From positions 1 through 64,000 of the forward strand of contig JAJYIT010000002.1 in NCBI GenBank assembly GCA_021789975.1: 64,000 nt of DNA. The letters are read 5' to 3'. Positions 1-9,592 of the stretch are shown here, one piece after another. Origin of the DNA: Bacteroidota bacterium. Its GTDB lineage: Bacteria > Bacteroidota > Ignavibacteria > Kryptoniales > JAKASW01. Numbering within the stretch: position 1 is the stretch's first letter; the number at the start of each line of letters is the position of its first letter. A program made the position numbers and the translations under genes. The notes below the pieces were generated by a model. It made no database searches and was not told where the DNA came from. It saw nothing but the letters and a program-made list of their open reading frames with translations.

Positions 1-788
1 CTTCTTCTTGCCCATGGCGCTTGTACCTTTCTGAGTTTAATGAATACGAGTTGTTATTCTCAGAATTTACTTCGCCTTGGGCTTTTTTCTTATCTACCAA
101 TTTCAACGGAATCTGGGACAGCATCGCCAAATGTTTACCACCATCCTTAGTTCTGCTACGAATGCCATTAACGGATGATGTGATAATCCACCACGCTTCT
201 TCGGATTGTATCCCCGCTTCGCTCCTTCCTGTTCTCCATATCGTGTCATCACCATCGGGTCCAGGTCCAGTGTATATCTATCAAACTTTATCTGACAGAA
301 AAACCACTCAAAAATATTCCTGAACACCCCATTGTTTATACCCTCTGTGAACTTCTTGAAGTACCTCTGAAACGCTTTATGTCCTGCCATCTTTTCCCAT
401 CCGAAGATGTTCTGTTCTACTTTATCTTGGTGTGTCACCTCCAGATGCTCAAAACGATTGCCTCCACCCCAAATGCTTACCCAAAAATTATTAATCAACT
501 GTATCGGATCATATCCTCGATTCGATTGCTCTGCTGGAAGTCCCGCATCTAACATCGCCTCGTTTATCTTGCTTCATTCTATCACTCGCTTCATTAACAC
601 CATACCACCCCACGGCGTTACCTCCTTATCTGTAAATCCTATCTTTAGTCCCATGCTTCCTCCAAACCCTTTTCTTACTGTCGTTTAAATCTTTCTTCTC
701 GGTTTACCAACCGCCTTCTCCTCTAAGAGACAATAACTTACTTCCCTTTTTTTCTATTGGCGGTCATTAGACATTCCCCCAATTGACA
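1..788 (-). mobile_element. decayed IS1380-family-like insertion, left end not seen
   Basis: The stretch is dominated by a broken IS1380-type transposase read leftwards. Its right edge is placed near 788 because the ComA-like reading frame becomes recognisable just after it. The minus strand from 788 begins TGTCAATTGGG and leads through a short leader to a strong GGAGGA ribosome site before the transposase start at 654. No left terminal repeat or target duplication was found. To the left of about 120 the transposase similarity stops, and a different minus frame stays open to the window edge with no recognisable product. The boundaries are therefore estimates. Confidence 0.55.
103..654 (-). 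pseudogene. IS1380-family transposase, interrupted and truncated
   Basis: Translation from the ATG at 654, preceded by GGAGGAAGC, gives an N-terminal segment (MGLKIGFTDKEV). An in-frame TGA at 574-576 follows, then the same frame continues with hallmarks of the IS1380/DDE_Tnp_1 group: SNRGYDPIQLI, FWVSIWGGGNRFEHLEV, the first catalytic aspartate in FDRYTLDLD, and GYNPKKRG.LSHHPLMAF. The family normally continues for about 250 more residues after the MVVNIW position, but here the frame drifts into unrelated residues and stops. The internal stop and missing C-terminal half, with the remaining catalytic acids, mean it cannot make an active transposase on its own. Confidence 0.82.
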
Positions 789-1249
789 TTTCTGGGTTGA
801 ATGCAGTTCGAGTGCGCAACGACACAATCAGTCACGAGGTGAGGCCGAATGAAATCGTGAGACTGGCAGACGAGAGAGATCTGGATGTCTTTTTTCAGAT
901 TGAGGACTTTGATGTTGCCGCAATCATGCAAGGGGCCATCAATCGTCTCGTAAATTCTGCGACGAGATGGTTCGATGCTGGAGCAGTCCACCTGGTTTTA
1001 GATCCCGGCGAAACCGGAAGCATCGGAAGGAAATCGAGAATGAAAAGTGCAGAGGCATTTGCAAGCGAATTCGGCCTCCACACCGTTATGTTTTTGGCGA
1101 CCAATCACGAACAACAGGAAGACTTCCTGTCGTTCTTCGGCGAAGAGGTTCATCTGTGTGATGTGCCGCCCATGGATATATCAAAAGTGGAGAGATTACG
1201 AAACTTAGCTGCCTATTCGGGTACCGCCGTGTCCGGCACCCGCCTTTAG
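789..1249 (+). pseudogene. comA: ComA-like phosphosulfolactate synthase, 5'-truncated remnant
   Basis: The open frame resembles the C-terminal half of (2R)-phospho-3-sulfolactate synthase (ComA family, about 250-270 residues when complete). That enzyme adds sulfite to phosphoenolpyruvate. The pattern GLNAV....DTI followed by EIVRLADERDLDVFFQI matches the mid-barrel strand, and LVLDPGETG, FGLHTVMF, FGEEVHLCDV and the final VERLR match the C-terminal barrel strands. The N-terminal half, including the usual start, is missing exactly where the insertion begins. A TTG at 797 could initiate only a half barrel. The family match comes from remembered motif patterns, so a distant TIM-barrel relative is possible. 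Confidence 0.62.
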
Positions 1250-1534
1250 TACAATACTTCTCCAACGCGTGGCGTGCATCGTAAAATACTTCTTTTGAAG
1301 TCTTCCCGAAAACCTGAACGACCCACCAAGCGAAGTAATTCAGAGTCCACTAGTTGCAAATGGCGGTCACTCCGGGATTCTCCCGAGGGGATTCCTCGAA
1401 GACGATTTCTCATTTTTGAGGCAGAACCCTTAGTAGATCACTTTGGATTCTCACTATCAAACACAATGGATTAATTTCCCAACCCCTTAGAGCATAAGCT
1501 CTACAAATGTTTCCACCAATTTAGGAAACCGACT

Positions 1535-1622
<88 letters not shown>

Positions 1623-1650
1623 ACTACAGATTGAAAATCAAAGAAGGGGG

Positions 1651-1738
1651 CGGAGAGGGAGGGATTCGAACCCTCGATGGCGCAAAGCACCATAACGGTT
1701 TTCGAGACCGCCCGATTCAACCTCTCTCGCACCTCTCC
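1651..1738 (-). tRNA. tRNA-Ser (CGA)
   Basis: A second class II tRNA on the minus strand. It has the same acceptor arm (GGAGAGG/CCTCTCC), an anticodon loop CTCGAAA with anticodon CGA, a long variable arm (TGGTGC-TTT-GCGCCA) and a T arm GAGGG-TTCGAAT-CCCTC. CCA is not encoded. It is transcribed first of the tandem serine tRNA pair and probably cotranscribed with the GGA isoacceptor. Confidence 0.96.
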
Positions 1739-1858
1739 GAGAAAATGTAATTTAACAGCTTCGTGCGAGGCGAACAAGCTGAATGCTTCAAAAATGTCAG
1801 TTTTCAGGCACCCGTTGCTTCCTTGAAGTTGAGACTCGTGTGGGCTATCTTTTGCCCC

Positions 1859-2521
1859 GTGAAAGGTGCCTCGGCAGTATTTAGTAAAGATTTGAACAGC
1901 GAGTTGCGGACACGCTATGCTCTGAATTCGCTTTTGATGTTCGTTGTTGTCACCCTCTCTATCATCCTTTTCTCGACTGCAGGAGAAAGCGTCTCGCCGA
2001 CGCTCTCTGCCGGAATTTTGTGGATAATCATCTTCTTCGCCGCTATGAGCGGACTTTCACGATCTTTCGTCGCTGAAGAAGAGCGAGGAACGTCGATGAC
2101 TTTGCAGCTGTGGGTGAAGCCATCCTCTGTACTCCTTGGGAAACTTGCTTTCAATTCCCTGCTTATCTATGTCTTGAACGTGCTGATCGTATTTGCCTAC
2201 ATACTCACGGTCCCCTCTTTCATAGTTCAAAGCCCGTTAATCTTCTTTTTCACAATGCTGCTAGGAAGCTTTGGGCTTGCATCAGCTTCAACTTTCATCG
2301 CGGCTATTATTTCGAAGGCTAATTCTAAGGGAACTCTCTACCCAGTCCTTTCGTTCCCAATTTTATTGCCGTTACTGGTGAGCGTGATTGATGCCACACG
2401 TTTATCAGTTGATGGCGCAGCGATAGGGGAAGCTTTGGCGGACTTTAAGATATTGATATCCTACTGCGTGGTAGTTACTACTGTTTCCATAGTACTTTTT
2501 GATTTTGTTTGGAGAGACTAG
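1859..2521 (+). CDS. ccmB: heme exporter membrane subunit CcmB
   Basis: Integral membrane subunit of the CcmABCD ABC complex of cytochrome c maturation system I, which works with CcmA to release holo-CcmE in the inner membrane. The protein shows the family pattern KDL.SELRTRYALNSLLMF near the N-terminus, FVAEEERGT in the first cytoplasmic loop and about six hydrophobic helices. The GTG at 1859 is preferred over more upstream starts because it gives the normal CcmB length (220 residues). The extension starting at 1763 has no family resemblance and overlaps the tRNA leader. No clear Shine-Dalgarno site precedes it. It is first in ccmBCDEF, ending 3 bp before ccmC. Confidence 0.87.
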   Translation: MKGASAVFSKDLNSELRTRYALNSLLMFVVVTLSIILFSTAGESVSPTLSAGILWIIIFFAAMSGLSRSFVAEEERGTSMTLQLWVKPSSVLLGKLAFNSLLIYVLNVLIVFAYILTVPSFIVQSPLIFFFTMLLGSFGLASASTFIAAIISKANSKGTLYPVLSFPILLPLLVSVIDATRLSVDGAAIGEALADFKILISYCVVVTTVSIVLFDFVWRD

Positions 2522-2524
2522 AAG

Positions 2525-3205
2525 ATGGCTAGATGGATGAAACTGCTCGTGGGTGTCTGGATCGCTGCTGTCGTGACGCTAGGCGTGACGATACCGATCG
2601 GATATATCCCAGGACTTGGTGACCGAGCCCGAATCTTATTCTTTCATGTTCCTATGTCATGGGTCGCAGTCCTCGCTTTTCTAATGTCGATGTGGTATGG
2701 GATTGCGTATCTGCGTAAGCGCGACATAATGAATGACATCAAATCCGCGTCGGCTGCTGAACTCGGCTTCGTCTTCTGCATCCTTGCGACAATTACCGGC
2801 TCAATTTGGGCGAGATTTAATTGGGGGAGTTTCTGGAACTGGGATCCAAGGGAGACCTCTATCTTTGTCCTTCTACTCATATACGGCGCTTACTTTTCAC
2901 TTCGCAGCGCTCTCGAAATTGAAGAGCGGCGTGCTTCCCTTTCAGCGGTATATTCGATTGTGGCTTTCGTTACCGTGCCTTTCTTTATTTTCATTATGCC
3001 TAGAATAACTTTTAGCCTACATCCCGGTGGCGCAGGGTCTGTAGCACCGATTTTGAACACAAGCGGAAAAATGTATATGGGCACGAACATGAAATATGTA
3101 TTCTTCGCGTCATTAATCGGCTTTACCGGACTTTACCTCTGGCTCTTCCAGCTAAGGACAAGAATTGCGACTGTCACATACCATAAACATGCGGAGAGTG
3201 CCTAA
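2525..3205 (+). CDS. ccmC: heme-handling protein CcmC
   Basis: Membrane protein that presents heme to CcmE in cytochrome c maturation. It has six hydrophobic helices and the tryptophan-rich heme-binding WWD loop (WGSFWNWDPRET) at about residues 100-111. Histidines flank it, in FHVPMSW near residue 40 and in SLHPGG near residue 170, as in the heme-handling-protein family. The length of 226 residues is normal. Its stop codon overlaps the start of the next small gene (TAATG), so the two are translationally coupled. Confidence 0.95.
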   Translation: MARWMKLLVGVWIAAVVTLGVTIPIGYIPGLGDRARILFFHVPMSWVAVLAFLMSMWYGIAYLRKRDIMNDIKSASAAELGFVFCILATITGSIWARFNWGSFWNWDPRETSIFVLLLIYGAYFSLRSALEIEERRASLSAVYSIVAFVTVPFFIFIMPRITFSLHPGGAGSVAPILNTSGKMYMGTNMKYVFFASLIGFTGLYLWLFQLRTRIATVTYHKHAESA

Positions 3206-3366
3206 TGTCTTTTTATGATTTTCTCAGCAACAACTCGCTTTATGTCGTCTTGATTATCGTTTTGGTGATTTGGTTGGGAATTTTTGTGTATCTATTTCGT
3301 TTAGATAAGAAGGTAAGCAAACTTTATGAAAACGCCGAAGCCGACAAAGAGGAAGTGACAAAATGA
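3205..3366 (+). CDS. ccmD: CcmD-like small membrane protein
   Basis: A 53-residue frame that begins inside the ccmC stop (TAATG) and ends inside the ccmE start (ATGA). It has a short polar N-terminus, one hydrophobic helix at residues 11-31 (YVVLIIVLVIW and following) and a charged C-terminal tail (LDKKVSKLYENAEADKEE). CcmD is a small single-helix protein that sits between CcmC and CcmE and helps release holo-CcmE from CcmABC. Position, size and topology all fit, though sequence identity in this family is too low to prove it. Confidence 0.8.
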   Translation: MSFYDFLSNNSLYVVLIIVLVIWLGIFVYLFRLDKKVSKLYENAEADKEEVTK

Positions 3367-3776
3367 AAGGTAAGTACATAGTGGCAGGGCTCGTTATCCT
3401 TGCCTTCGTAATTTTCGGGGCAATTTCATTCATGCAAAACAATATTGCCTATGTATCTGCAACCACCGCAGAACAAACCCACCGAGTTGTTCAGGTGAAG
3501 GGTTCGTGGGTCAAGAGCATGAATAGCTTCTACGATCCAAAGACAAATACATTCCACTTTTACATGATGGACGACAAGAAGGCCATCATGCCGGTTGTGC
3601 TCCAGGGTGCAAAGCCGAACAATTTTGAAGAAGCACCTGACATCGTGGCAAAGGGACGATACGAAGATGGGGTTTTCCAGGCCAGCGATGTTCTCACCAA
3701 ATGCCCATCTAAATACCAGTCCAAAACGGGACCTCAAGCTTCAGCAGAAACTACTACTAGTAGCAGCATTAACTAA
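3363..3776 (+). CDS. ccmE: heme chaperone CcmE, CxxxY type
   Basis: Periplasmic heme chaperone anchored by one N-terminal helix (residues 5-24), followed by the OB-fold domain (VQVKGSWV, IVAKGRYEDGVFQASDVL). The classical protein binds heme covalently through a histidine in an HxxxY motif. Here the equivalent segment reads LTKCPSKY, placing cysteine 114 at the histidine position with tyrosine 118 retained. This CxxxY variant is known from archaea and some sulfate reducers, where CcmG and CcmH are absent (system I*). A Ser/Thr-rich tail follows. The start overlaps the ccmD-like stop. Confidence 0.93.
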   Translation: MKGKYIVAGLVILAFVIFGAISFMQNNIAYVSATTAEQTHRVVQVKGSWVKSMNSFYDPKTNTFHFYMMDDKKAIMPVVLQGAKPNNFEEAPDIVAKGRYEDGVFQASDVLTKCPSKYQSKTGPQASAETTTSSSIN

Positions 3777-3790
3777 ACTGAGGTAGACAT

Positions 3791-6205
3791 ATGCTTGGCC
3801 GCTTTCTCGTGTTCGCGGCATTCAGCGGTATGCTGACTGCCACGATTGCATATACATATAGTTTTTTCTACAACAATGGAACGGACAATCCCGGCAAAAA
3901 CGAAAACGATAAAGCCATAAAGATCGCCCGAATTGGGTATCACGTTGGTGCGGTATCAGTTATTTTGACAGCAGGTTTGTTTATGGACTTGCTCTTGACG
4001 CACCAGCTTCAGTACACATACGTTTGGAGCTATAGTTCTTACGAACTCCACCCCCCATTGCTCATCTCGACATTCTACGTAGGACAACAAGGGAGTTTCC
4101 TCCTTTGGGCCCTTTACACTTCCATAATCGGTCTTATTCTGATGGTGTATTCGAGGAAACACCACTACGAATCGTCGGTGATGGGAATATATTCGGCGAT
4201 CGCTACTTTCCTTGTGCTTGTTGCTATACTCAAGAGTCCGTTCGAAGAAGTATGGCAGACATGGCCGCAGTCGGTTCATGCCGGTTTCATCCCAACTGAC
4301 GGGAGAGGACTTAACCCGCTACTAGAAAACCTCTGGATAGTAATTCATCCGCCGATCCTGTTTCTGGGATTTGCATCAACAGCGGTTCCTTTCGCTCACG
4401 CGTTTTCAGGTCTCTTGCGAAAAGAGTACAAGAGCTGGACGAATGTTGCAGTACCATGGACCCTCTTTACTTCTGCAGTACTCGGATTCGGTATCACCCT
4501 TGGTGGTTTCTGGGCATATGAAACGTTGGGATGGGGAGGGTTCTGGGGATGGGATCCGGTCGAGAACTCCTCATTCATTCCATGGCTTATTGTTGTTGCG
4601 TCTGTTCATACTTTGCTTGTTCAGAGACGAACCGGCGGATTCAAGCGTGCCAACTTCATCATGGGCATGATGCCTTTCTTGCTCGTATTGTACAGTACAT
4701 TTCTAACGAGAAGTGGGGTTCTTGGTGACACGTCGGTGCATAGTTTCGAAACACCCGGCATGTGGGTATATGTTTACCTGGTGATCCTCATCGTATTTTT
4801 CGCCGTTCTCGGGTTCGGACTTTACATCTACAGAGTGAAGGATATTCCGAAGGAAAAAATCAATTACACACTGACCTCGCGAGAATTTGCACTTTTCCTG
4901 GGCGCGGCTTCACTTGCAATAGTTGCCGGATTTACTCTGGTCGGCACGAGTGCCCCACTAATCACGAACTTTCTGAAAGGCAAGGCCAGCGCCATCGACC
5001 CGAGCTATTACATCAAAACCAATCTACCTCTTGCCATCTTCATGGCTGCAATGATTGGTCTCGGGCAGCTCTTTTGGTGGAAAAAAACAAATCACCAATC
5101 CCTGCTCAAGACTTTGCAGTTGCCATTTACTGCTTCAGTAATTCTGACAGTCCTTGTAATATTTGCGGGGATGCATAGCATCGCAATGGTGGCGTTTTTT
5201 ATAGCGAGCGCGTTTGCCTTGTTTGTTAATCTGCAGATAGCATACAAGATCGCAAAAGGAAACCCGCGGTTCATGGGTGCATCAGTTGCGCATGTAGGAA
5301 TCGCACTTCTATTCATCGGGATAATTGCCTCAACTCACTATGACAGACACGTCACTCTGGCGCTTCCACAGGGGCAACCTGCAAAAGCTCTCGGGTACAA
5401 GCTGACGTACGTTGGCACATCCGAAGTCAACAACGGAAGGACAGCTTATAACGTCGTGGTCCAGAGCGGCAATAGCAAATTTGTTGCACCACTCGTCATG
5501 TACCCTAGTGCATACAACGGCGGCGCAATTATGCGCCATCCCTACATTTTCAGTCTCGTTAATTACGATATCCTTACCCACCCTGCGTTGATGGCATTCA
5601 TTGGTAGACATATGCTTACGCAGGATCTCTACCTTTCACCACAAGGAATGGAATCTGCTTCCTCAGGCAATGGATTCCAAACGAATGAATACGGGATCGA
5701 TATACCACTTCAACTAAATCGGCCGGTGAAGTACGGCAGATACACTTTCACTTTCAAGGGATTCGAAGTGCCCGCCGATCAAAGAGCGGCGATGATGAGC
5801 GGAGAATCGTTTCGTCTCAGCTCCCTGATCGAATTAACCAGTTCCTCCGGAAAGACAGAGACCATTTCACCTACAAATTACATCGAACCTGATGGACAGA
5901 ACAAGCTGAATACTGTACAAACAAAATCTGGAGATCAATTCACCGTTATGGATGTGAAGGTCGACAACAAAACGAAGGCAGCAGAGATTACACTTGCATA
6001 CCTTCCGTCGAAAAAATCGGCAGATCATTCACTCTTGACAAAGTCTGACATGCCCGAGAGCAATCAGCAGGTCCTTGTCATTGAGGCCACGATTAAGCCG
6101 TTCATAAACCTGGTGTGGGGGGGCGTGGTCGTGATGGTAATCGGATTCATAATAACATGGAGAAGGCGGCGCTCCGATCTGGCAAAAGGGCTCGAGGGAT
6201 CCTGA
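3791..6205 (+). CDS. ccmF: cytochrome c heme lyase subunit CcmF
   Basis: Large polytopic membrane protein that transfers heme from CcmE to apocytochrome. The WWD heme-binding motif (WGGFWGWDPVENSSFIPWL) begins at residue 248. The flanking conserved histidines are visible in ELHPPLL (about 86) and VIHPPILFLG (about 184). At 804 residues it is longer than typical proteobacterial CcmF. The extra length lies in a soluble C-terminal region (about 520-770) before the last helix. It closes the ccm operon and is followed by a rho-independent terminator. No ccmG or ccmH follows. Confidence 0.95.
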   Translation: MLGRFLVFAAFSGMLTATIAYTYSFFYNNGTDNPGKNENDKAIKIARIGYHVGAVSVILTAGLFMDLLLTHQLQYTYVWSYSSYELHPPLLISTFYVGQQGSFLLWALYTSIIGLILMVYSRKHHYESSVMGIYSAIATFLVLVAILKSPFEEVWQTWPQSVHAGFIPTDGRGLNPLLENLWIVIHPPILFLGFASTAVPFAHAFSGLLRKEYKSWTNVAVPWTLFTSAVLGFGITLGGFWAYETLGWGGFWGWDPVENSSFIPWLIVVASVHTLLVQRRTGGFKRANFIMGMMPFLLVLYSTFLTRSGVLGDTSVHSFETPGMWVYVYLVILIVFFAVLGFGLYIYRVKDIPKEKINYTLTSREFALFLGAASLAIVAGFTLVGTSAPLITNFLKGKASAIDPSYYIKTNLPLAIFMAAMIGLGQLFWWKKTNHQSLLKTLQLPFTASVILTVLVIFAGMHSIAMVAFFIASAFALFVNLQIAYKIAKGNPRFMGASVAHVGIALLFIGIIASTHYDRHVTLALPQGQPAKALGYKLTYVGTSEVNNGRTAYNVVVQSGNSKFVAPLVMYPSAYNGGAIMRHPYIFSLVNYDILTHPALMAFIGRHMLTQDLYLSPQGMESASSGNGFQTNEYGIDIPLQLNRPVKYGRYTFTFKGFEVPADQRAAMMSGESFRLSSLIELTSSSGKTETISPTNYIEPDGQNKLNTVQTKSGDQFTVMDVKVDNKTKAAEITLAYLPSKKSADHSLLTKSDMPESNQQVLVIEATIKPFINLVWGGVVVMVIGFIITWRRRRSDLAKGLEGS

Positions 6206-6244
6206 AGAGATAGCGAATCATAACCAAGCTTTATGTTTATCGAG

Positions 6245-6277
6245 AAGGGACTTGGACTCACGGTCAAGTCCCTTTTT
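6245..6277 (+). terminator. rho-independent terminator after ccmF
   Basis: An AAGGGACTTG / CAAGTCCCTT stem with a ten-base loop is followed by TTTTT. It lies 40 bp beyond the ccmF stop and separates the ccm operon from the convergent copZ gene. Confidence 0.85.
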
Positions 6278-6409
6278 CGCTTTTAGATGCGCATGATATT
6301 GACAGGCAGGAATTTCACTTCTCGAAAATCGAGTCAAGAAGCTACTGACATCCACCTTGTCTGAAGCGACACGGCGTGTTAATGGGGTCGATGAAAGTGC
6401 CCAAGCCGT

Positions 6410-6628
6410 CTAAGTAGTTTTGTACCCTGAGCTCTGGATTTTCCTTTTTACAATTGATAGATCCAGTTCCCCTATGTATTGGACTTCAACCTTTCCCGAG
6501 TCATGGTCCGCTTTCACCGATTTAACTCCGGGCACTTCCAGTACAGCTTTTTCTACTGTCATCTCGCAATTGTGACACGTCATCCCCTCAACGGTCAGAG
6601 AAGTTTTCTTAATTCCAACGTTGAACAT
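6410..6628 (-). CDS. copZ: CopZ-like copper chaperone (heavy-metal-associated domain)
   Basis: A 72-residue single HMA domain with the metal-binding GMTCHNC motif (Cys18 and Cys21) and the ferredoxin-like fold signature (VPGVKSVKADHDSGKVEV). It is expected to carry Cu(I) in the cytoplasm and hand it to the CopA pump encoded 11 bp upstream. As the last gene of the long minus-strand run, it converges on the ccm operon. Confidence 0.92.
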   Translation of the reverse strand: MFNVGIKKTSLTVEGMTCHNCEMTVEKAVLEVPGVKSVKADHDSGKVEVQYIGELDLSIVKRKIQSSGYKTT

Positions 6629-6639
6629 TTCACGCTTTC

Positions 6640-8973
6640 TTAAACTGATTTTCTTGAATTAATGCTGACTCGTTTCAACCTGAGCGAATTACTCACAACG
6701 CTTACCGAACTCAGCGCCATAGCAAGCGATGCAATCATCGGGTTCAACTGCCACCCCGTCAACGGATATAATGCGCCTGCTGCAAGCGGTATCAGGATGA
6801 TATTGTAAAAGAATGCCCAGAAGAGGTTCTGCTTTATTACCCTTAAAGTTGCCTTAGAGAGATTGATCGACATCGGCACCAGGCGAAGTTCATTTCTCAC
6901 GAGCGTGATGTCGGCAGCTTCCATTGCGATGTCAGTTCCTGTGGCCATCGCAATCCCCAGATCCGCCTGACCGAGGGCCGGGGCGTCGTTGATACCATCC
7001 CCCACGAAACCCACGACCTCTCCCTTGTCCTGCAATTGTTTGATCACTTTGTATTTTCCCTCCGGACGGACGTTTGCGAAGACGCTATCGATGTCGAGCT
7101 GCTTCGCGACTTTTTTGGCAGAATTCTCGCCATCCCCGGTAAGGAGATGGACCTTAACGTGCTGTTTAGAAATTTCTTTAATTGCTTCAGCGGCGTCTTC
7201 ACGCACGGAGTCGCCGACAAGAATTGCTCCGATGATCTTGAAATCGATTGATACAAACAGTATTGTCGCTGCGAGCTCTGTCGCTTTCAGAGAAACTGCG
7301 TCTGCAAACTTCGCAGGGAAATCGGGTGTATCCGTGTTGGACACGAATGCCGGTTTGCCAACGCGTACTCTTCGAGGATTAACGTTATCCGCAATGCTGA
7401 TAACCGCTTCGACACCGTCTCCTGTGAAGCTTTTGAAATCCGATGTTGATACGGGAATGGGCAGACCTCTTCTCGTCGCTTCATCAACTACAGCCTTTGC
7501 AATTGGATGCTCAGATCGGTATTCCGCAGCAGCAGCAATGGAAATCAGATAGCTCTCGTTACTCCCTTCAGCAAGAGTTGTAGAAACAACCCGCATTTGA
7601 CCAACTGTGACAGTGCCTGTCTTGTCGAAAACAACGCTCGTCAACTTGCGGGCACCTTCCAGAGCCTCGCTATTTCTGATCAGGATTCCCAACTCCGCCC
7701 CTCGACCCGTGCCGACCATTATGGCTGTCGGTGTTGCTAGTCCGAGTGCGCAAGGACAGGCTATTATAAGTACTGCGACGAATGCCATCAGAGAATGAGT
7801 CAGGACTGGCGCTGGTCCGAAGACTGCCCATGCCGCAGCCGATATGAGAGCGGCGATAAAGACGATTGGAACGAATATGGATGCAATCTTGTCGGCAATC
7901 CTCTGCACCGGCGGTTTAGAGGACTGGGCTTCTTCAACCAAGCCTGCGATCCGGCTTACAAAGCTTTCTTTGCCGACTTTCTCCGCTCTGACTGTGATTG
8001 CACCATCAAGGCACACTGTCCCACCCAACACATCGGCACCTATGGTACGCTCGACAGGCACACTCTCACCTGTCAGCATGGACTCATCGACGGTTGAAAA
8101 CCCATCTATAATTTTTCCGTCCACCGGAATTCGCTCTCCAGGTTTGACTGTCACAACGCTGCCCACCTGGATGATGCGGAGTGGTACATCGAATAACTTG
8201 CCGTCTAACAAGAGATGAGCAGTGGACGGCTGCAGGGACATGAGCTTTCTCACGGCCTCCGACGATTTCCACTTTGCACGAGCTTCGAGAATCTTCCCCA
8301 GCAATATTAACGTTATGATTACGGCGGATGTGTCAAAATAGACGTTCGCTGGTTGTCCTGCCGACGAGAGTAAATCTGGCCAGAAAGTCCCGACAGCACT
8401 GTAAATGAAAGCAGAGGAGGAACCTACAGCCACAAGAGTATTCATGTCTGCCGTGAAATGAGAAAGGGCTTTCCAAAATCCGAGAAAGAAACGGTCACTC
8501 ACATATACGACTATCGGCAAGGTCAGGACGAAAAGAGAAATGTTCCGGACCTCGATTGGAATGCTGAGCAAGGGAGGAAACACTGCAGGCATGCTTCCGA
8601 TCACGACAGCAGCCGTGAGAACAGAACCGATCATGAATTTTTTCCAGAGCTTTTTATACTCCTTTACCCTGGCATCGGCACCGGCGCTCAAGGCATCCAT
8701 CTCTTCACCGGGATCGATGATCTTGTAGCCTGCGTCCGCAACAGCTGCCTTCAGCGTATCAAGGTCAACTTTATCCGCTTCAACTTCTACAGTTGCAGAT
8801 TCCGTGGCTAGATTGACGACGGCTTCATCTACTCCATCAACTCCCCTTAGAGCTTTTTCCACCCTCAGTACACAGCTAGCGCACGTCATCCCTTGCACGG
8901 GTAGCGTGAGCTTAACCTTGCTTATTTGCGTCCCTTCGTTCTTTCTGTTACTGTCTTCCATTGCTGGATCCAA
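6640..8973 (-). CDS. copA: Cu(I)-translocating P-type ATPase CopA
   Basis: P1B-type ATPase that drives Cu(I) out of the cytoplasm. It has a single N-terminal HMA domain (GMTCASC, Cys31/Cys34), the membrane CPC motif in [15 protein letters not shown] (Cys406, Cys408), the phosphorylated aspartate of DKTGT (Asp450), the HP locus (EHPIAKAV), the actuator TGES loop, and the hinge [10 protein letters not shown]. Length (777) is normal. The start overlaps the end of the upstream ccmA-like gene by 26 bp, implying coupling. A role in metallating cytochrome oxidase rather than detoxification is possible, but the sequence does not decide it. Confidence 0.95.
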   Translation of the reverse strand: MDPAMEDSNRKNEGTQISKVKLTLPVQGMTCASCVLRVEKALRGVDGVDEAVVNLATESATVEVEADKVDLDTLKAAVADAGYKIIDPGEEMDALSAGADARVKEYKKLWKKFMIGSVLTAAVVIGSMPAVFPPLLSIPIEVRNISLFVLTLPIVVYVSDRFFLGFWKALSHFTADMNTLVAVGSSSAFIYSAVGTFWPDLLSSAGQPANVYFDTSAVIITLILLGKILEARAKWKSSEAVRKLMSLQPSTAHLLLDGKLFDVPLRIIQVGSVVTVKPGERIPVDGKIIDGFSTVDESMLTGESVPVERTIGADVLGGTVCLDGAITVRAEKVGKESFVSRIAGLVEEAQSSKPPVQRIADKIASIFVPIVFIAALISAAAWAVFGPAPVLTHSLMAFVAVLIIACPCALGLATPTAIMVGTGRGAELGILIRNSEALEGARKLTSVVFDKTGTVTVGQMRVVSTTLAEGSNESYLISIAAAAEYRSEHPIAKAVVDEATRRGLPIPVSTSDFKSFTGDGVEAVISIADNVNPRRVRVGKPAFVSNTDTPDFPAKFADAVSLKATELAATILFVSIDFKIIGAILVGDSVREDAAEAIKEISKQHVKVHLLTGDGENSAKKVAKQLDIDSVFANVRPEGKYKVIKQLQDKGEVVGFVGDGINDAPALGQADLGIAMATGTDIAMEAADITLVRNELRLVPMSINLSKATLRVIKQNLFWAFFYNIILIPLAAGALYPLTGWQLNPMIASLAMALSSVSVVSNSLRLKRVSINSRKSV

Positions 8974-9592
8974 GGCTCTTCGTTAGCTCAACTTTCACAT
9001 CCCCAAGCGCAGCCTCGTCCTTATCGTTTGTCGCTAACACAACTACTTTGTCCCTGCGAAATACTTCGATCAACTTAAACACCATTTCCGATCCCGCCAC
9101 GTCAAGGTTCGCAGTTGGCTCGTCGAGCACCAGCACGTCCGGGTCATGAACGATTGCGGCGGCGTACTTCAATCTCTGCTTCATGCCGGAGGAAAAACCC
9201 TTCACCTCGTCGTTCCTTCTATTAAACAAACCGACTTGATTAAGAATTTCAAGGGCATTCTCCTCTTGCGAGCGAGATAATCTTCTGGCTTTTGATTCGA
9301 TCTTCAAGTTTTCCAGTGCCGTGAATTCGCCGTACAACTCCAAGTATGGAGCGACAAAGCCGATGTGCTTGTGGATGTTATCACGATCAATCACGCCATT
9401 GCTGTTTTCGAGCGTAACCGTGCCTGACGTCGGTGTGAGCACACCGCATAAAATCTTTGAAGCGGTCGATTTTCCGCTGCCGTTGGGACCGGTAATCGAA
9501 AGAATTTGACCGGAACGAACTTCAAATGATATATCTTTGAATACAGTTCTCCGGTTGAATACCTTCTTAAGCCCATTAGCCATTATACGCAT
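8948..9592 (-). CDS. ccmA: CcmA-like ABC transporter ATPase
   Basis: A 214-residue ABC ATPase with Walker A (GPNGSGKST), a Q-loop region ([21 protein letters not shown]), signature [10 protein letters not shown] and Walker B ([12 protein letters not shown]). Its short length, single domain and [13 protein letters not shown] pattern resemble the heme-exporter ATPase CcmA that partners CcmB. No ccmA is present in the ccmBCDEF operon, and this gene lies 2.7 kb beyond it on the opposite strand. It overlaps the upstream metalloprotease stop (TAATG) and the copA start. Another small exporter ATPase remains possible. Confidence 0.7.
   Translation of the reverse strand: MRIMANGLKKVFNRRTVFKDISFEVRSGQILSITGPNGSGKSTASKILCGVLTPTSGTVTLENSNGVIDRDNIHKHIGFVAPYLELYGEFTALENLKIESKARRLSRSQEENALEILNQVGLFNRRNDEVKGFSSGMKQRLKYAAAIVHDPDVLVLDEPTANLDVAGSEMVFKLIEVFRRDKVVVLATNDKDEAALGDVKVELTKSLGSSNGRQ

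Noticed and set aside
1274-1474. 66-residue frame between the ComA remnant and the tRNAs
   Set aside because: Composition is not protein-like, there is no ribosome site, and it shows no recognisable pattern.
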